Shown one piece after another: positions 20,566 through 32,933 of a stretch of 64,000 nt of DNA. Both the position numbers and the translations under genes were made by a program. Below the pieces are notes generated by a model. It was not told the origin of the DNA. It saw nothing but the letters and a program-made list of their open reading frames with translations, and made no database searches. Source of the stretch: Bilabrum cf. latius. Lineage: Eukaryota > Bigyra: Bicosoecida > Bigyra > Bicosoecida. The stretch lies in the NCBI GenBank assembly GCA_965178125.1, contig OZ237756.1, forward strand, positions 620,001 through 684,000, in the 5' to 3' direction. Numbering within the stretch: position 1 is the stretch's first letter; every line of letters begins with the position of its first letter.

Positions 20566-23500
20566 GCCTGGACGACGAGTCGCACACCAGCTTAGGCCCG
20601 CCAGGCTAAGTTCAACAGCAAGGCGGCCTCTGACAGGCACACACAAGCGCCATCCAGACCAAGCAAAGCTCAAGTCTATCCACGAGGCGACTCTAAGCAC
20701 ACCCGCCCAGGCGCGCCAGGCTGACTTCAACAGCAAGGCGGCCCATGGCAGGCGCTCACAAGCGCCATCCAGACCAAGCAAAGCTCAAGTCTGTCCACTG
20801 GACGACGCGAAGCACACCCGCCCAGGCGCGCCAGGCTGACTTCAACAGCAAGGCGGCCCATGGCAGGCGCACACAAGCGCCATCCAGACCAAGCAAAGCT
20901 CAAGTCTGTCCACTAGACGACGCGAAGCACACCAGCCTAGGCTCGCCAGGCTAAGTTCAACAGCAAGGCGGCCTCTGACAGGCACACACAAGCGCCATCC
21001 AGACCAAGCAAAGCTCAAGTCTATCCACGAGGCGACTCTAAGCACACCCGCCCAGGCGTGCCAGGCTGACTTCAACAGCAAGGCGGCCCATGGCAGGCGC
21101 TCACAAGCGCCATCCAGACCAAGCAAAGCTCAAGTCTGTCCACTGGACGACGCGAAGCACACCCGCCCAGGCGCGCCAGGCTGACTTCAACAGCAAGGCG
21201 GCCCATGGCAGGCGCACACAAGCGCCATCCAGACCAAGCAAAGCTCAAGTCGATCCACTAGACGACGCGAAGCACACTAGCCTAGGCTCGCCAGGCTGAC
21301 TTCAACAGCAAGGCGGCCCATGGTAAGAGCACATAAGCGCCATCCAGACCAAGCAAAGCTCAAGTCTAGCCACTAGACGACGAGAAGCACACCAGCCTAG
21401 GCTCGCCAGGCTGACTTCAACAGCAAGGCGGCCCATGGCAGGCGCACACAAGCGCCATCCAGACCAAGCAAAGCTCAAGTCGATCCACTAGACGACGCGA
21501 AGCACACTAGCCTAGGCTCGCCAGGCTGACTTCAACAGCAAGGCGGCCCATGGTAAGAGCACATAAGCGCCATCCAGACCAAGCAAAGCTCAAGTCTAGC
21601 CACTAGACGACGAGAAGCACACCAGCCTAGGCTCGCCAGGCTGACTTCAACAGCAAGGCGGCCCATGGCAGGCGCACACAAGCGCCATCCAGACCAAGCA
21701 AAGCTCAAGTCTAGCCACTAGACGACGAGAAGCACACCAGCCTAGGCTCGCCAGGCTGACTTCAACAGCAAGGCGGCCCATGGCAGGCGCACACAAGCGC
21801 CATCCAGACCAAGCAAAGCACAAGTCTGTCCACTTGACAACGCGAAGTACACCCGCCAAGGTCCGCCAAGTTGACTTCAACAGCAAGGCGGCCCATGGTA
21901 AGAGCTCACAACCGCCATCCAGACCAAGCAAAGCTCAAGTCTAGCCACTAGACGACGCGAAGCACACCAGCCTAGGCTCGCCAGGCTGACTTCAACAGCA
22001 AGGCGGCCCATGGCAGGCGCTCACAACCGCCATCCAGACCAAGCAAAGCTCAAGTCTATCCACTAGATGACGAGAAGCACACCAGCCTAGGCTCGCCAGG
22101 CTGACTTCAACAGCAAGGCGGCCTCTGACAGGCGCACACAAGCGTCATCCAGACCAAGCAAAGCTCAAGTCGATCCACTAGACGACGCGAAGCACACCAG
22201 CCTAGGCTCGCCAGGCTGACTTCAACAGCAAGGCGGCCCATGGCAGGCGCTAACAACCGCCATCCAGACCATGCAAAGCTCAAGTCGATCCACTAGATGA
22301 CGAGAAGCACACCAGCCTAGGCTCGCCAGGCTGACTTCAACAGCAAGGCGGCCTCTGACAGGCGCACACAGGCGTCATCCAGACCAAGCAAAGCTCAAGT
22401 CGATCCACTAGACGACGCGAAGCACACCAGCCTAGGCTCGCCAGGCTGACTTCAACAGCAAGGCGGCCTCTGACAGGCACACACAAGCGCCATCCAGACC
22501 AAGCAAAGCTCAAGTCGATCCACTAGATGACGAGAAGCACACCAGCCTAGGCTCGCCAGGCTGACTTCAACAGCAAGGCGGCCCCTGGTAAGAGCTCAGA
22601 AGCGTCATCCAGACCAAGCAAAGCTCAAGTCTGTCCACTAGACGACGCGAAGCACACCAGCCTAGGCTCGCCAGGCTGACTTCAACAGCAAGGCGGCCCC
22701 TGGTAAGAGCACATAAGCGCCATCCAGACCAAGCAAAGCACAAGTCTATCCACGAGATGACGCGAAGCACACCCGCCCAGGCTCACCAGGCTGACTTCAA
22801 CAACAAGGCGGCCCATGGCAGGCGCACACAGGCGTCATCCAGACCAAGCAAAGCTCAAGCCTATCCACGAGGCGACTCTTAGCACACCCGCCCAGGCGCG
22901 CCAGGCTGACTTCAACAGCAAGGCGGCCCATGGCAGGCGCTCACAACCGCCATCTAGACCAAGCAAAGCTCAAGTCTAGCCACTAGACAACGCAAAGCAC
23001 ACCCGCCCAGGCGCACCAGGCTGACTTCAACAGCAAGGCGGCCCATGGCAGGCGCACACAAGCGCCATCCAGACCAAGCAAAGCTCAAGTCGATCCACTA
23101 GACGACGCGAAGCACACTAGCCTAGGCTCGCCAGGCTGACTTCAACAGCAAGGCGGCCCATGGCAGGCGCTCACAAGCGCCATCCAGACCAAGCAAAGCT
23201 CAAGTCGATCCACTAGACGACGCGAAGCACACCAGCCTAGGCTCGCCAGGCTGACTTCAACAGCAAGGCGGCCCATGGCAGGCGCACACAAGCGCCATCC
23301 AGACCAAGCAAAGCTCAAGTCGATCCACTAGATGACGAGAAGCACACCAGCCTAGGCTCGCCAGGCTGACTTCAACAACAAGGCGGCCCATGGCAGGCGC
23401 ACACAGGCGTCATCCAGACCAAGCAAAGCACAAGCCTATCCACGAGGCGACTCTTAGCACACCCGCCCAGGCGCGCCAGGCTGACTTCAACAGCAAGGCG

Positions 23501-24470
23501 GCCCATGGCAGGCGCTCACAACCGCCATCTAGACCAAGCAAAGCTCAAGTCTAGCCACTAGACAACGCAAAGCACACCCGCCCAGGCGCGCCAGGCTGAC
23601 TTCAACAGCAAGGCGGCCCATGGCAGGCGCACACAAGCGCCATCCAGACCAAGCAAAGCTCAAGTCGATCCACTAGACGACGCGAAGCACACTAGCCTAG
23701 GCTCGCCAGGCTGACTTCAACAGCAAGGCGGCCCATGGCAGGCGCTCACAAGCGCCATCCAGACCAAGCAAAGCTCAAGTCGATCCACTAGACGACGCGA
23801 AGCACACCAGCCTAGGCTCGCCAGGCTGACTTCAACAGCAAGGCGGCCCCTGACAGGCGCACACAGGCGTCATCCAGACCAAGCAAAGCTCAAGTCGATC
23901 CACTAGACGACGCGAAGCACACCAGCCTAGGCTCGCCAGGCATTCAACAGCAAGACGGCCCATGCCAGGCGCACACAAGCGTTCCAGGCCATGCAAAGCT
24001 CAAGTCGATCCACTAGATGACGAGAAGCACACCCGCCCAGGCCCGCCAGGCTGACTTCAACAGCAAGGCGGCCTCTGACAGGCGCACACAGGCGTCATCG
24101 AGACCAAGCAAAGCACAAGTCGATCCACGAGATGACGCAAAGCACACCCGCCCAGGCCCGCCAGGCTGACTTCAGCAGCAAGGCGGCCCATGGCAGGCGC
24201 ACACAGGCGTCATCAAGGCCAAGCAAAGCACAAGCCTAGCCACGAGATGACGAGAAGCACACCAGCCTAGGCCCGCCAGGCTGACTTCAGCCGCAAGGCG
24301 GCCCATGGCAGGCGCTCACAAGCGCCATTCAGCCAAGCAAAGCTCAAGTGTATCCACGAGACGACACGATGCTACCCACCCAGGCCCGCCAGGCTGACTT
24401 CAACAGCAAGGCGGCCTCTGACAGGCGCACACAAGCGCCATCCAGACCAAGCAAGCTCAAGTCGATCCAC
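20566..24470. repeat. 115-bp satellite array, about 34 copies
   Basis: The word CCAGGCTGACTTCAACAGCA recurs every 115 bp from about 20602 to 24390. Units differ by a few substitutions and by two alternating sub-motifs (GGCGGCCCATGG or GGCGGCCTCTGA; GAGGCGACTCTAAG or TAGACGACGCGAAG), which suggests higher-order structure. Short frames open inside it reflect the repeat, not genes. The last few units are degraded. It could be centromeric, subtelomeric or a dispersed satellite; nothing here decides. Confidence 0.92.
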
Positions 24471-24518
24471 GAGACCAAGCAAACGACACCTGCACGTGCG
24501 CCATCGAGACAGAGCATA

Positions 24519-25095
24519 CGAACTGCTCGTACCAGCTGCCGAGTATGCACCACCTCGTGCTCTGCTCGCACCAGCTGCCGAGTCTGCACCACCTCGTGCT
24601 CTGCTCGCACCAGCTGCCGAGTCTGCACCACCTCGTGCTCTGCTCGCACCAGCTGCCGAGTCTGCACCACCTCGTGCCCTGCTCGCACTAGCTGCCGAGT
24701 CTGCACCACCTCGTACTCTGCTCGCACCGGCTGCCGAGTCTGCACCACCTCGTGCTCTGCTCGCACCAGCTGCCGAGTCTGCACCACCTCGTGCTCTGCT
24801 CGCACCAGCTGCCGAGTCTGCACCATCTCGTGCTCTGCTCGCACCAGCTGCCGAGTCTGCACTACCTCGTGCTCTGCTCGCACCAGCTGCCGAGTCTGCA
24901 CCATCTCGTGCTCTGCTCGCACCAGCTGCCGAGTCTGCACCACCTCGTGCTCTGCTCGCACCAGCTGCCGAGTCTGCACCACCTCGTGCTCTGCTCGCAC
25001 CAGCTGCCGAGTCTGCACCACCTCGTGCTCTGCTCGCACCAGCTGCCGAGTCTGCACCACCTCGTGCTCTGCTCGCACCAGCTGCCGAGTCTGCA
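24519..25095. repeat. 39-bp minisatellite, about 14 copies
   Basis: Unit GCTCGCACCAGCTGCCGAGT plus CTGCACCACCTCGTGCTCT (39 bp). Because 39 is a multiple of three, long frames stay open on both strands (for example a 13-aa LAPAAESAPPRAL repeat). No start context or non-repeat domain supports a gene. A related single unit lies at about 20430-20490, on the other side of the satellite. Confidence 0.88.
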
Positions 25096-26460
25096 TTCCA
25101 CTGTGCTCCTGGTGTCGTCATCTTGTGCATCTCCCAGACGATCGCCGAGACCGGACACCCCGTTAAAGGTCGTTAGGCGTGACCCCCGAACATGATAGGC
25201 GGGCGGGGAGTTAAACTCCTTCGCCAGGCCTAGCCATCGGTGAGCCGGGCCATCGGACCACGGGTTGCACTGTACATCGATCGAACCGCCCTTCTCACTG
25301 AGTCGAGTCGACTGAGCGTGGCCGTCACTCTGCCTGGTTGCCCAGTGCTAGAGGGTGCCACTGCCTCAGGACTCAAGACCCCGTGATCATCGAGTGTCCC
25401 GCTACCAGGTGTCTGTGGTTCTTTATGCCCGTTTACCAGCTCATCCCGGTGCGAGTCATACGATGGACGCGCAAAACTCTGTCACTTGTGGCACTTTCTG
25501 CCTGCCCACTCCTTTCTACTCGCGTCCTAGCGGACTGCACGGCGGAAGCACCGCGTCCCCGGGTGCCCGTGCTCCCCGGGTGAAGCACCCCAAACTGTCC
25601 GCGTCGTCGCCCAGACGGGCGCTGTGTGAGCCTCCTTCGTGATCGGCCCAACGCCGGAAACTACATGATTTCATTATAGGCATGTTCTGCCAGCCGCGCG
25701 CTGCCTCCCTCCTGCCTTGCGCTCCGCTGCACTCGTCAGTCGGGCCGGCGGCGTGCGGCGTGCGGCGTGCGGGGATGTCCTGCCCTGCCCCCTGAAAAAC
25801 CACCGTGTTCAACTGTGCATGGATACAGAGAAATGCTTATTGTGCTCGCTGCCTGGGGCGTGCCGTCACGAACCTGGGAAAGCGAATCGTCAATGGCACC
25901 GGCGTTTCGTTGTGCCGGCAGCGAGCAGTCACCACCCCAGTTCGGAGCGTCCGCAAGGACCGCAACCAAGCACATGACGCCTCTATCGACTGAGGTGTCT
26001 GACAATTTGAGCCATACGGTAGGGTGCCCAGCGGAGAAGTGTGTCTTGGACATGACGAATTCCAATCGGGCATGAACAATAGGCTGCCGAAATGCAGCGA
26101 AGCGTCAAAAGTAACCCACTGTTGCAGTCTCAGCCGCCATAATCCTAGCAAATACACATGTTTAATTCAGGAGACCGAATTCTCTGAAACTATAGCGTAG
26201 TTTGTCCCCTTGAAGAGGAATCGCACAGAAAGACATCGTGGCGCGTCTCAAAGCCCACCGAAGTCAGACTTGCTGGCAGCGAAGGCGCAACGAAAACTTC
26301 TAAAATAACTTGTGCCATCTAAAGCGTTCGAGTACTCAGTGCTGCGGCGCAGAGCTGCAGACTGGTCGTTGTGCCCTGAGCTGCGTGGGGGGGGACAACG
26401 GGTGGTGGTAGGTACACCAAGCGTTGAGGACGAGGGCTACGCTACGCTCGCCCCTCCTTT
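25096..26460. other. host non-coding stretch before element A
   Basis: GC-rich to mixed sequence, no gene with family features on either strand. A short GCGGCGTGCGGCGTGC repeat lies near 25748. Composition falls to AT-rich near 26460, taken as the approximate left limit of element A. I find no clear terminal inverted repeat or target duplication at this edge. Confidence 0.4.
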
Positions 26461-26851
26461 AAAGGCATATTTAGCAACTCAAGTGTTTTCCCTATAAACC
26501 TAGATGATTTCCCAAGGGGTTCCCCAAGAACCCCTATAGAACCCCTCTATGTACCCATTTTCAGATATAAAATTTACTCCTACGAAGTAGGGGTAAATTG
26601 AAGAATTCTAATCTTTATCCCCCTTATAAACTCTAACAGCAAAGACAGAGATGTTTTAGTAAAGTAGGAAAAAATGAAGAAATTAACCAAGTGTCAAAAA
26701 CCTCTCTGTGTTTGCTGTAGGAACGAAAGGATGAATTCCCAAGAGACCAAGAGACCAACCGAGGATTTTCCCAAGAGAACAAGGTATTTTATCAAGAGAA
26801 CAAGGTAGTTACACCAAGCGACAAACCGATGAACCGACCGATGAACCGACC

Positions 26852-26908
26852 AAGGATTTCCCAAGGATTTCCCAAGGATTTCCCAAGGATTTCCCAAGGA
26901 TTTCCCAA
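26852..26908. repeat. 11-bp tandem repeat near the left end of element A
   Basis: About five copies of AAGGATTTCCC in a row, in a region rich in related words (TTTCCCAAGG, CCAAGAGA). Lies in the gene-free left end of element A. Confidence 0.85.
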
Positions 26909-26961
26909 GCGACTAAATTGTTCTCCGAAGCAACCAAACCGATTACCCAAGAGATGATACA

Positions 26962-27330
26962 TTATAAGGAAAACGAAAACAAATTATAATTGTATTTTAA
27001 GTCCCTTTGGAAAAGTCCCCCAAAAATTGAGAGATTTGACAGGTCAATTATAAGAGACTTAGAAAGAATAAATATATTTTCCAATTAAAATTAAATGTTA
27101 TAATTCCAATGATGCCACCATTAAAATTAAAAGGAAAACGAAAACGTATTTTAAGTCCCTTTCGAAAAGTCCCCAAAAAACTTGTCAATTTTACAGGTCA
27201 ATTATAAGAGACTTAGAAAGAATAAATTAAGTTCCCAAGATGCTCGGGCTTTGCCCTCCGCTCTTTTGATATCTTTTTCAAAGATTAAAATTAAATGTTG
27301 TAACTCCTATGATGCCACCATAAAAATCAA
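26962..27330. repeat. 163-bp imperfect direct repeat, element A left end
   Basis: GGAAAACGAAAAC...TTTTAAGTCCCTTT...GTCAATTATAAGAGACTTAG occurs at about 26966-27110 and again at 27128-27300, with ATGATGCCACCAT words closing each unit and a third partial start at about 27330. This gene-free terminal region may hold an origin or packaging signals; function is unknown. Confidence 0.75.
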
Positions 27331-27413
27331 AAGGAAAATAAAAAACAAATTATAAATGTTTTCCAACTCCCTAATTAAAAACGCAAAAATTGATGGCCTA
27401 AAGTGGAAATGTC

Positions 27414-27446
27414 GTACCTTAAGCATAACTTACGTAGTCTATAGTA
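27414..27446 (+). promoter_or_regulatory. element A promoter-like block
   Basis: GTACCTTAAGCATAACTTAC followed by GTAGTCTATAGTAC lies 12 bp before the ATG at 27458. The same block occurs at 28831-28857 (before the helicase gene, but interrupted) and at 30732-30770 (before PolB). The position relative to three starts suggests a promoter; the TATAGTA part may be the initiator. Confidence 0.55.
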
Positions 27447-27457
27447 CAACCACAAAA

Positions 27458-27697
27458 ATGGCAAAATCACAAAAGGAACTCGAGAATTACATCTTGGCGA
27501 CCAAAGAATGTCTTAAATCAGTCCCGTTTATTACAACACGAGAAGCATACGATATGGCCAAAAAGTACCTTGAATTTACAAAGACTATTATTTGGATTAA
27601 TTATGATGATGACGATGACCTGCTTGCTGACTTTGAGGAGGCTACAGATTTAAGTCAAATTGTAGTTGAATGGCACGAAAGTACCAAAACCAAATGA
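27458..27697 (+). CDS. small acidic element-A protein, unknown
   Basis: 79 aa from the ATG directly after TATAGTACAACCACAAAA; stop TGA. N-terminal half is helical (SQKELENYILATKECL), C-terminal half acidic with a DDDDD run. No family recognised. It precedes the integrase on the same strand. Confidence 0.55.
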   Translation: MAKSQKELENYILATKECLKSVPFITTREAYDMAKKYLEFTKTIIWINYDDDDDLLADFEEATDLSQIVVEWHESTKTK

Positions 27698-27762
27698 TTT
27701 TTTCCCAAGAATTATTTTCCCTACTTTACAAAAGTAAGGAGAATGATACAACTATATAGCAA

Positions 27763-28818
27763 ATGAGTAGCGCCTTTGAAAGAATATTACAATCCCTAAA
27801 CATTTATCCCAACAGTCGTATTGTAAATTTAATGAAACGACCAAAACGACCCAAAGGAGTAAATAGACCCCACGTAAATGTACCAGAACCTCACCAAGTG
27901 GTACAAATGGATTTATTATCATTACCCCACGACAAGAATTATAAATACGCATTAACCGCTATTGATTTACACACAAAGTAGGCCGATGCTGAACCGCTCA
28001 AAACCAAGCGTTAGAACGAAGTATTAAAGGCATCAAAAAAGATTTTCAATCGTGGAAATGTCCAGAAACCGCAGTACCGTTTGGAAATAGATAATGGAAA
28101 AGAATTCAATGCTTTACAAAGATATTTAGAAGAGACCGACGTATTTGTACGAAGAAATAAACCAGGTCGCCATCGTCAACAGGCATTAGTGGAAAACTTA
28201 AATAAAACGTTGGGAAAAGCCATATTTACCCTACAGAACGTAAATGAGTTAAATACAGGTAATGAAAGCGTAGAATGGGTGGATATGCTCCCAAACATCA
28301 TCGAAAACTATAATGAATATCAACTGGAAAAATATATGGAAGAACCACCTTTACCCCCAGAACACTTCGACTTTACGTAGTGCAAAGGAGACGCTTGTAA
28401 TGTATTGGAAGAAGGGACACGCGTAAGAATACCTTTAGAAGAACCCAGAAAGGCTACAAATTTACAGCAAAAATTATCCGGAAATTTTCGTGCTTCCGAT
28501 TTACGCTATAATCCAGAAATCAAAACGGTTACAAAAGTGTTATTAAGACCCGGACAACCACCCTTATATGTTGTGGATTAGGATGATTTAGTGGCTTATC
28601 CAAAAGAGGAATTACAGATTATCGACTTTGATAATGAGGACAATAATCGAGATGCTCAGACAATTTTTATCCCAAAAAAGATAAAATCCGAGAACGAAAC
28701 AGAATATCAAATAGAATGGAAAGATTTTCCAGAACCAGAACATTGGACGTGGGAACCAAAGAATAAAATCCAAGAAATTGCTCCTAATTTAATTTTGGAG
28801 TGGGATATAGAAAATTGA
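27763..28818 (+). CDS. retrovirus-type (rve) integrase with C-terminal chromodomain, element A
   Basis: 351 aa, stop TGA. Several TAGs are read as Gln (HTK-Q-ADAEP, TKR-Q-NEVLK, FDFT-Q-CKG, VVD-Q-DDL). The DDE core is visible: VVQMDLLSLP (first Asp), LEIDNGKEFN (second Asp) and ALVENLNKTLGKAIF (Glu). A beta-rich segment (RPGQPPLYVVD..) precedes a chromodomain at the C-terminus (EYQIEWKDFPEPEHWTWEP). This is the arrangement of Polinton/virophage integrases, where the chromodomain is thought to guide integration. It probably catalyses insertion of element A. No zinc-binding HHCC region is seen at the N-terminus. Confidence 0.9.
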
Positions 28819-28857
28819 GATGCCCCGTATCGTACCTTAAGGATTATTTTCGTATTC

Positions 28858-29042
28858 TGATGCCAGAGTAAAAATTACCCAATCTCCGCCCCTCTCCTGA
28901 ACACAGAGAGGGTATGCGCGTCATCGCAAGCAATCCGTTGGCTTGGTCGCACCTTCCCGGTCGCAACCGCCATCGGAACCCAACGAGACGTTCACGCGCT
29001 CCCACTCTGGCATCAACACCGAACCCCATCCGGCGTTAGGAT
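28858..29042. mobile_element. possible small foldback insertion splitting the helicase promoter
   Basis: TGATGCCAGAGT (28858-28869) and its exact reverse complement ACTCTGGCATCA (29004-29015) bracket a stretch clearly richer in GC than element A. Left of it is the promoter block GTACCTTAAGG..CGTATTC; right of it, at 29043-29062, is TATAGTACAACAACAAAA, the part that is contiguous at 27414-27457. A MITE-like insertion is the simplest reading, but 27 bp after the right arm are unexplained and no target duplication is clear. Confidence 0.4.
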
Positions 29043-29062
29043 CATATAGTACAACAACAAAA

Positions 29063-30724
29063 ATGTCATTCACTCTGCCGACTAAAGCGTATTCGTCAAA
29101 AAGCCTTATGGACCTATGTAATGCCGGAAAACAAGAGGAATGTATTCAATACCTTAAACAATACTTCTACCGCACCCACGAGCAAGGTGGCGGGGTGTAT
29201 TTTCTAATAGCATCTGAATTAAATCGGAATAACATAAGTGATGACGAACCCCAGAAACCAGTCTGGTAGTTCCTTACGAATAAAAATATTACTGAAAATT
29301 ACCTGATTGGGGGACACTGTATATACGCGATTGTGGGCAACAAAAGAGTAAAGACTTGGTCAGCACGAGACTGGTTCTTAAATGAGAATACCGACGTATT
29401 TACGATTGTAAGAAAATTCAATTCACCTACCGTGGATTACGACAATCAAACAATTAACGTTATGGGTTCACCTATACTTACACGGGAAAACTGTGGAAAC
29501 ATAGAGGATTTATCCGAAGACGCAAAAGCAGGCGCGACTATGATTTATGAACATATCCAGAAGGTGTGGACTTCAGAAGACAAAGAATAGTGTGATTTTG
29601 TGATGAAATGGTTGGCTCACGTTATTGTGGGCGGAAAGAAGTTGGGTACAGCACTATATTTGAAATCTCCACAAGGAACTGGTAAATCGATGATTATTAC
29701 CTTCCTTATGAGAAAACTACTCGGATATACCCTTACACTATAGACGCTTACACACAAGATGCTTCAACCCGACGCCTTCAACTCAATTCTGGACGGGAAA
29801 CTATTAGTCAATTTTAATGAAATTCCAAAAGCCTCGCAAACTATTTGGGACGCCATGTAGGCAACGCTAAGAAATCTTATTACGGAAAAACACTTTTCAT
29901 GTAATGAGAAGTTTGTCAAATCCGAAAGTCGTCCCAATACATTCAATTTAATTATTGATACGAATGATAGTCCAATCAAAATCACCGAGGAAATCCGTAG
30001 ATATTGTGTTTTGGATGTGAATACATCTAAGAAAGGAGACAAAGAATACTTTACAACACTAAAACGTTTTACAGAAAATCCAGAAGTGGCTAAGGCATTT
30101 TATATGTTATTGGTTGAAATCTATGATACATCACCAGACTTTACAGGACAATTCGCACCAAAATCAAAGAATTTTTACAAAGGAATTCTTGATGGCGCAC
30201 ATCCGGTTTTAAAAATTCTAAAAGAAGAGTGGCTGGACGAAGGCAGAGATTTTAAAATGACAGTCTTGGAATTCCGCAATTATCTAAAGTAGGAACTGAA
30301 CGGTAGAGTGAAGAACCTTGGTACACCTATGATTAAAACACTATTGTCAGAGGTGGGTGTTCATTCAACGATGAACAAATAGAGAAAACAAGAATTTAAT
30401 GTGAAACACGCAGACTTACTAAAAGGCTTCCAATCTAAATTTTAGGCACTTCGTCATTCTGCTGAGATGGAAAAAGCAAAATCCGAGGTAGATGTTCTTC
30501 GAGAGTAGATAAGAGAACTACAGAAACAAGTCGCATAGCAGTAGGAAACGATTGAATAGTTGGAATTAGAAAAGGAGATTACACCGACGGAAAAAGTCCA
30601 TAAGAAAATCCAGAAACAGCTGAGTGTTGAGAATAGCATCGCTATTCAAAAATGGATAAAAGAGAACCCACCAAAGAACAAAAAAGGGAAACTTTCTAAA
30701 TTCCTCTGTAAAATTGAGAAGTGA
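29063..30724 (+). CDS. superfamily 3 (D5-like) helicase, element A
   Basis: 553 aa, TGA stop, with about ten UAG-Gln codons, several of them in the C-terminal coiled coil (VLRE-Q-IRELQKQVA-Q-Q-ETIE-Q-LELE). Walker A is SPQGTGKSM near residue 201; Walker B region LLVNFNEIPKA near 249; the sensor-like NLIIDTNDSPIKI follows. The N-terminal 190 residues lack clear primase motifs. The expected role is replicative unwinding beside the PolB gene that follows. Start chosen at the ATG after TATAGTACAACAACAAAA. Confidence 0.87.
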
Positions 30725-30781
30725 GTGAGTTCATACCTTAAGAATAATTATCGTATTCTATAATATATTAGATACTATAGA

Positions 30782-32623
30782 ATGCCCGAAATCGATTTTA
30801 TGGAACCCCAAAGAACCAAATTGCGTCTTAATGGGAAACCAATATGGAGTATGCGATTTGAGAGCGAGGACCTTATCACCGTAAAAGATGTCTTGGAATT
30901 TATTCGTGATTACGACGATGGTGGTGAAAATCCGTTTGATGACTTTAAATTTAAGGTGAATATCAATTTTCAAGATACAGGTTGGCGAACAAGAAGCACT
31001 TGGATTACTACAGATGATTTAGAAAATCAAGATAGTTTATGGGCGGGTTACGAAGACGACGATGACGACGAATATAGAAAATTGAATTCTTTTGAACTAC
31101 TGCTTATTAGAAAGCCAGAACCAGAAGGCGGTGCTGACGAACATAACGATTGTTTATATAACGCTATAAAATAGGCTTTTCCTTTTTCAGTTGGTCGTAA
31201 GGTAAATGTAAAGAACGCAAAAGGCAAATGGAAAACTACTATTAAAAGATTGTCGAAGTCCGACCTCAAAGAACTCTTGAAAATTGGGCGTGATGACCCA
31301 ATCGATTACAGAAGAATACCAGAGATAGAAGACGAACTTGAATTACGCATTCATGTTGTAGGCGACTTTGAATACACATCTGGAAAAACTCATTTTGACC
31401 GTCTTCTAACTGTTTCATTAACAAATGGGCATTACAAGTATGTTCCCCCCATTAGTTAGAAAGAATTATTTACACCGCCGTCTAAAGAACCGTGTAGACT
31501 AATAACCCGCTTGTATCAATCCGAGAATTCTTATTTACTATTTGATGGAGACCGTGAATATCAATCAGAAGGCATTACATCGGTTTTTAAGGAGAATTTC
31601 ATCCTTGACGTTAAATCCAAGGAAGAACTACGAACAAAACACGAAGAACGGATGAAAAATGTAAGGGCTTTATCAAAGGAGACGGGTGGATATATGGATT
31701 TATCACGATTTATGTTTAGAACATCCCTATTTGTAAAGTCGTATTTCAGTAAGTTTTCCAAACTTTACCCTGCCGACCCGATTGACCAAGTTGAAGCACT
31801 ATGGATTTCTAAAGCCTCGGGTGGTGGATTGAATTGGGCAAACAAGAATACTACATTAAAAAACGCATACCAGTACGATATTAACTCATTTTATCCAAGT
31901 ATTATGAAGGGTACATTTACATTTCCGGTTAGAAGGGGTAAGTTCGTAAAATTTGAAGTACCTTCAAGTGGTTTCTATCCGTACGGCATTTTTAGGGTAC
32001 ATATTGAAAATATCAATTCTAAATTGGTACAAAAAAGAAAAAACAATTATTATACTCAATATGACATCAACCGAGCGATTGAGACGGGCGCTTAGGTGTC
32101 ACTTATTGAAGACGGAGAAGCCAACGCTTTACTTTACGATGAGACAACAAGGGTGAAGGCAAATGGACTTTTCAAAACGATGATTGAGCGATTGTACGGT
32201 TATAAAAAATAGGGATTGAAGTGTGCGAAAGAGATACTGAACAACATCTGGGGTTCTCTATGTTAGAAAAACACAATCACAAAAACACTCCGAGATGGTG
32301 ATTGTATGAATTTTAGACAATTAAAGAACGCGTATCCTAAAGCATCTGGACGACTTGTATCGGGTACACTCTATGACGAAGAGTACGATTACAAAACAGC
32401 CTACGCAAGAATAGGTCCCTTTCTGACTGGACTTGGACGAAGTAAATTGTCCAAAATGATTGAGCCATATCTTGAAAACATTCACTATGTCAATACGGAT
32501 GGTTTCATTAGTGAGAAAGAATTACCTCTAAAGTTGTCAACGAACCTTGGGGGTATGAAGTTGGAGCAATCAGGTGAATGTCAAATTATTCACAGTAAGA
32601 AGAAACTTTTTAGAAAAGATTGA
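30782..32623 (+). CDS. family B DNA polymerase (protein-primed type), element A
   Basis: 613 aa, TGA stop. Polymerase motif A YDINSFYPSIM near residue 365, motif B region GYKKQGLKCAKEILNNIWG near 473 (its Q is a UAG), and motif C YVNTDGF near 570, a DTD variant. Near residue 120 is EHNDCLYNAIKQAF, a segment I associate with Polinton/virophage polymerases. No clear 3'-5' exonuclease motifs can be seen in the divergent N-terminal half. It is the likely element replicase and meets the zinc-finger gene tail to tail one base downstream. Confidence 0.88.
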
Positions 32624-32624
32624 A

Positions 32625-32897
32625 TTAAATAGTCTGTTTTTCCTTAAGCTTCTCAATTTCCTGTCGCAAACTATCAAGTTCATCCATTATGTTAATTTGT
32701 TCCCTTTTTGTGTCTTCCTCTTTTTTAAGCCAATCAAGGTGTTTTTTTGTTCTACAATGATGTGATTTATTGTACTTCTTATATACGCCACCACACGAGC
32801 ATTGTATCTACTCGCCAAGTTTTCCCTTATTTTTCCGGTAGTATTCACGGGCATACAGCTTATCCTGTTCTTTTCTTTCTGAATGACTGAGTGTCAT
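32625..32897 (-). CDS. small zinc-finger protein, element A
   Basis: 90 aa, TAA stop, one UAG (KLGE-Q-IQCSC). N-terminal basic helix EYYRKNKGKLGE, then a Cys/His finger (CSCGGVYKKYNKSHHCRTKKH), then a coiled coil (LRQEIEKLKEKQ). The ATG follows a palindromic TATAGTATTATACTATAG initiator-like stretch. Its layout matches the protein at 45646-45948 in element B. Likely nucleic-acid binding. Confidence 0.7.
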
Positions 32898-32933
32898 TTT
32901 TGTATTCTATAGTATTATACTATAGAGTTAGAT

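Noticed and set aside
20531-22770. Several 60-100 codon frames within 20.5-22.8 kb
   Set aside because: All lie in the 115-bp satellite and repeat with it.
24344-25176. Frames of 200-270 codons on both strands encoding 13-aa repeats
   Set aside because: They are the 39-bp minisatellite, whose period is a multiple of three; no start context or non-repeat domain.
28943-29269. 108-codon frame running into the SF3 helicase start
   Set aside because: The first part lies in the GC-rich inserted segment; the promoter-like word and the ATG at 29063 give a better start.
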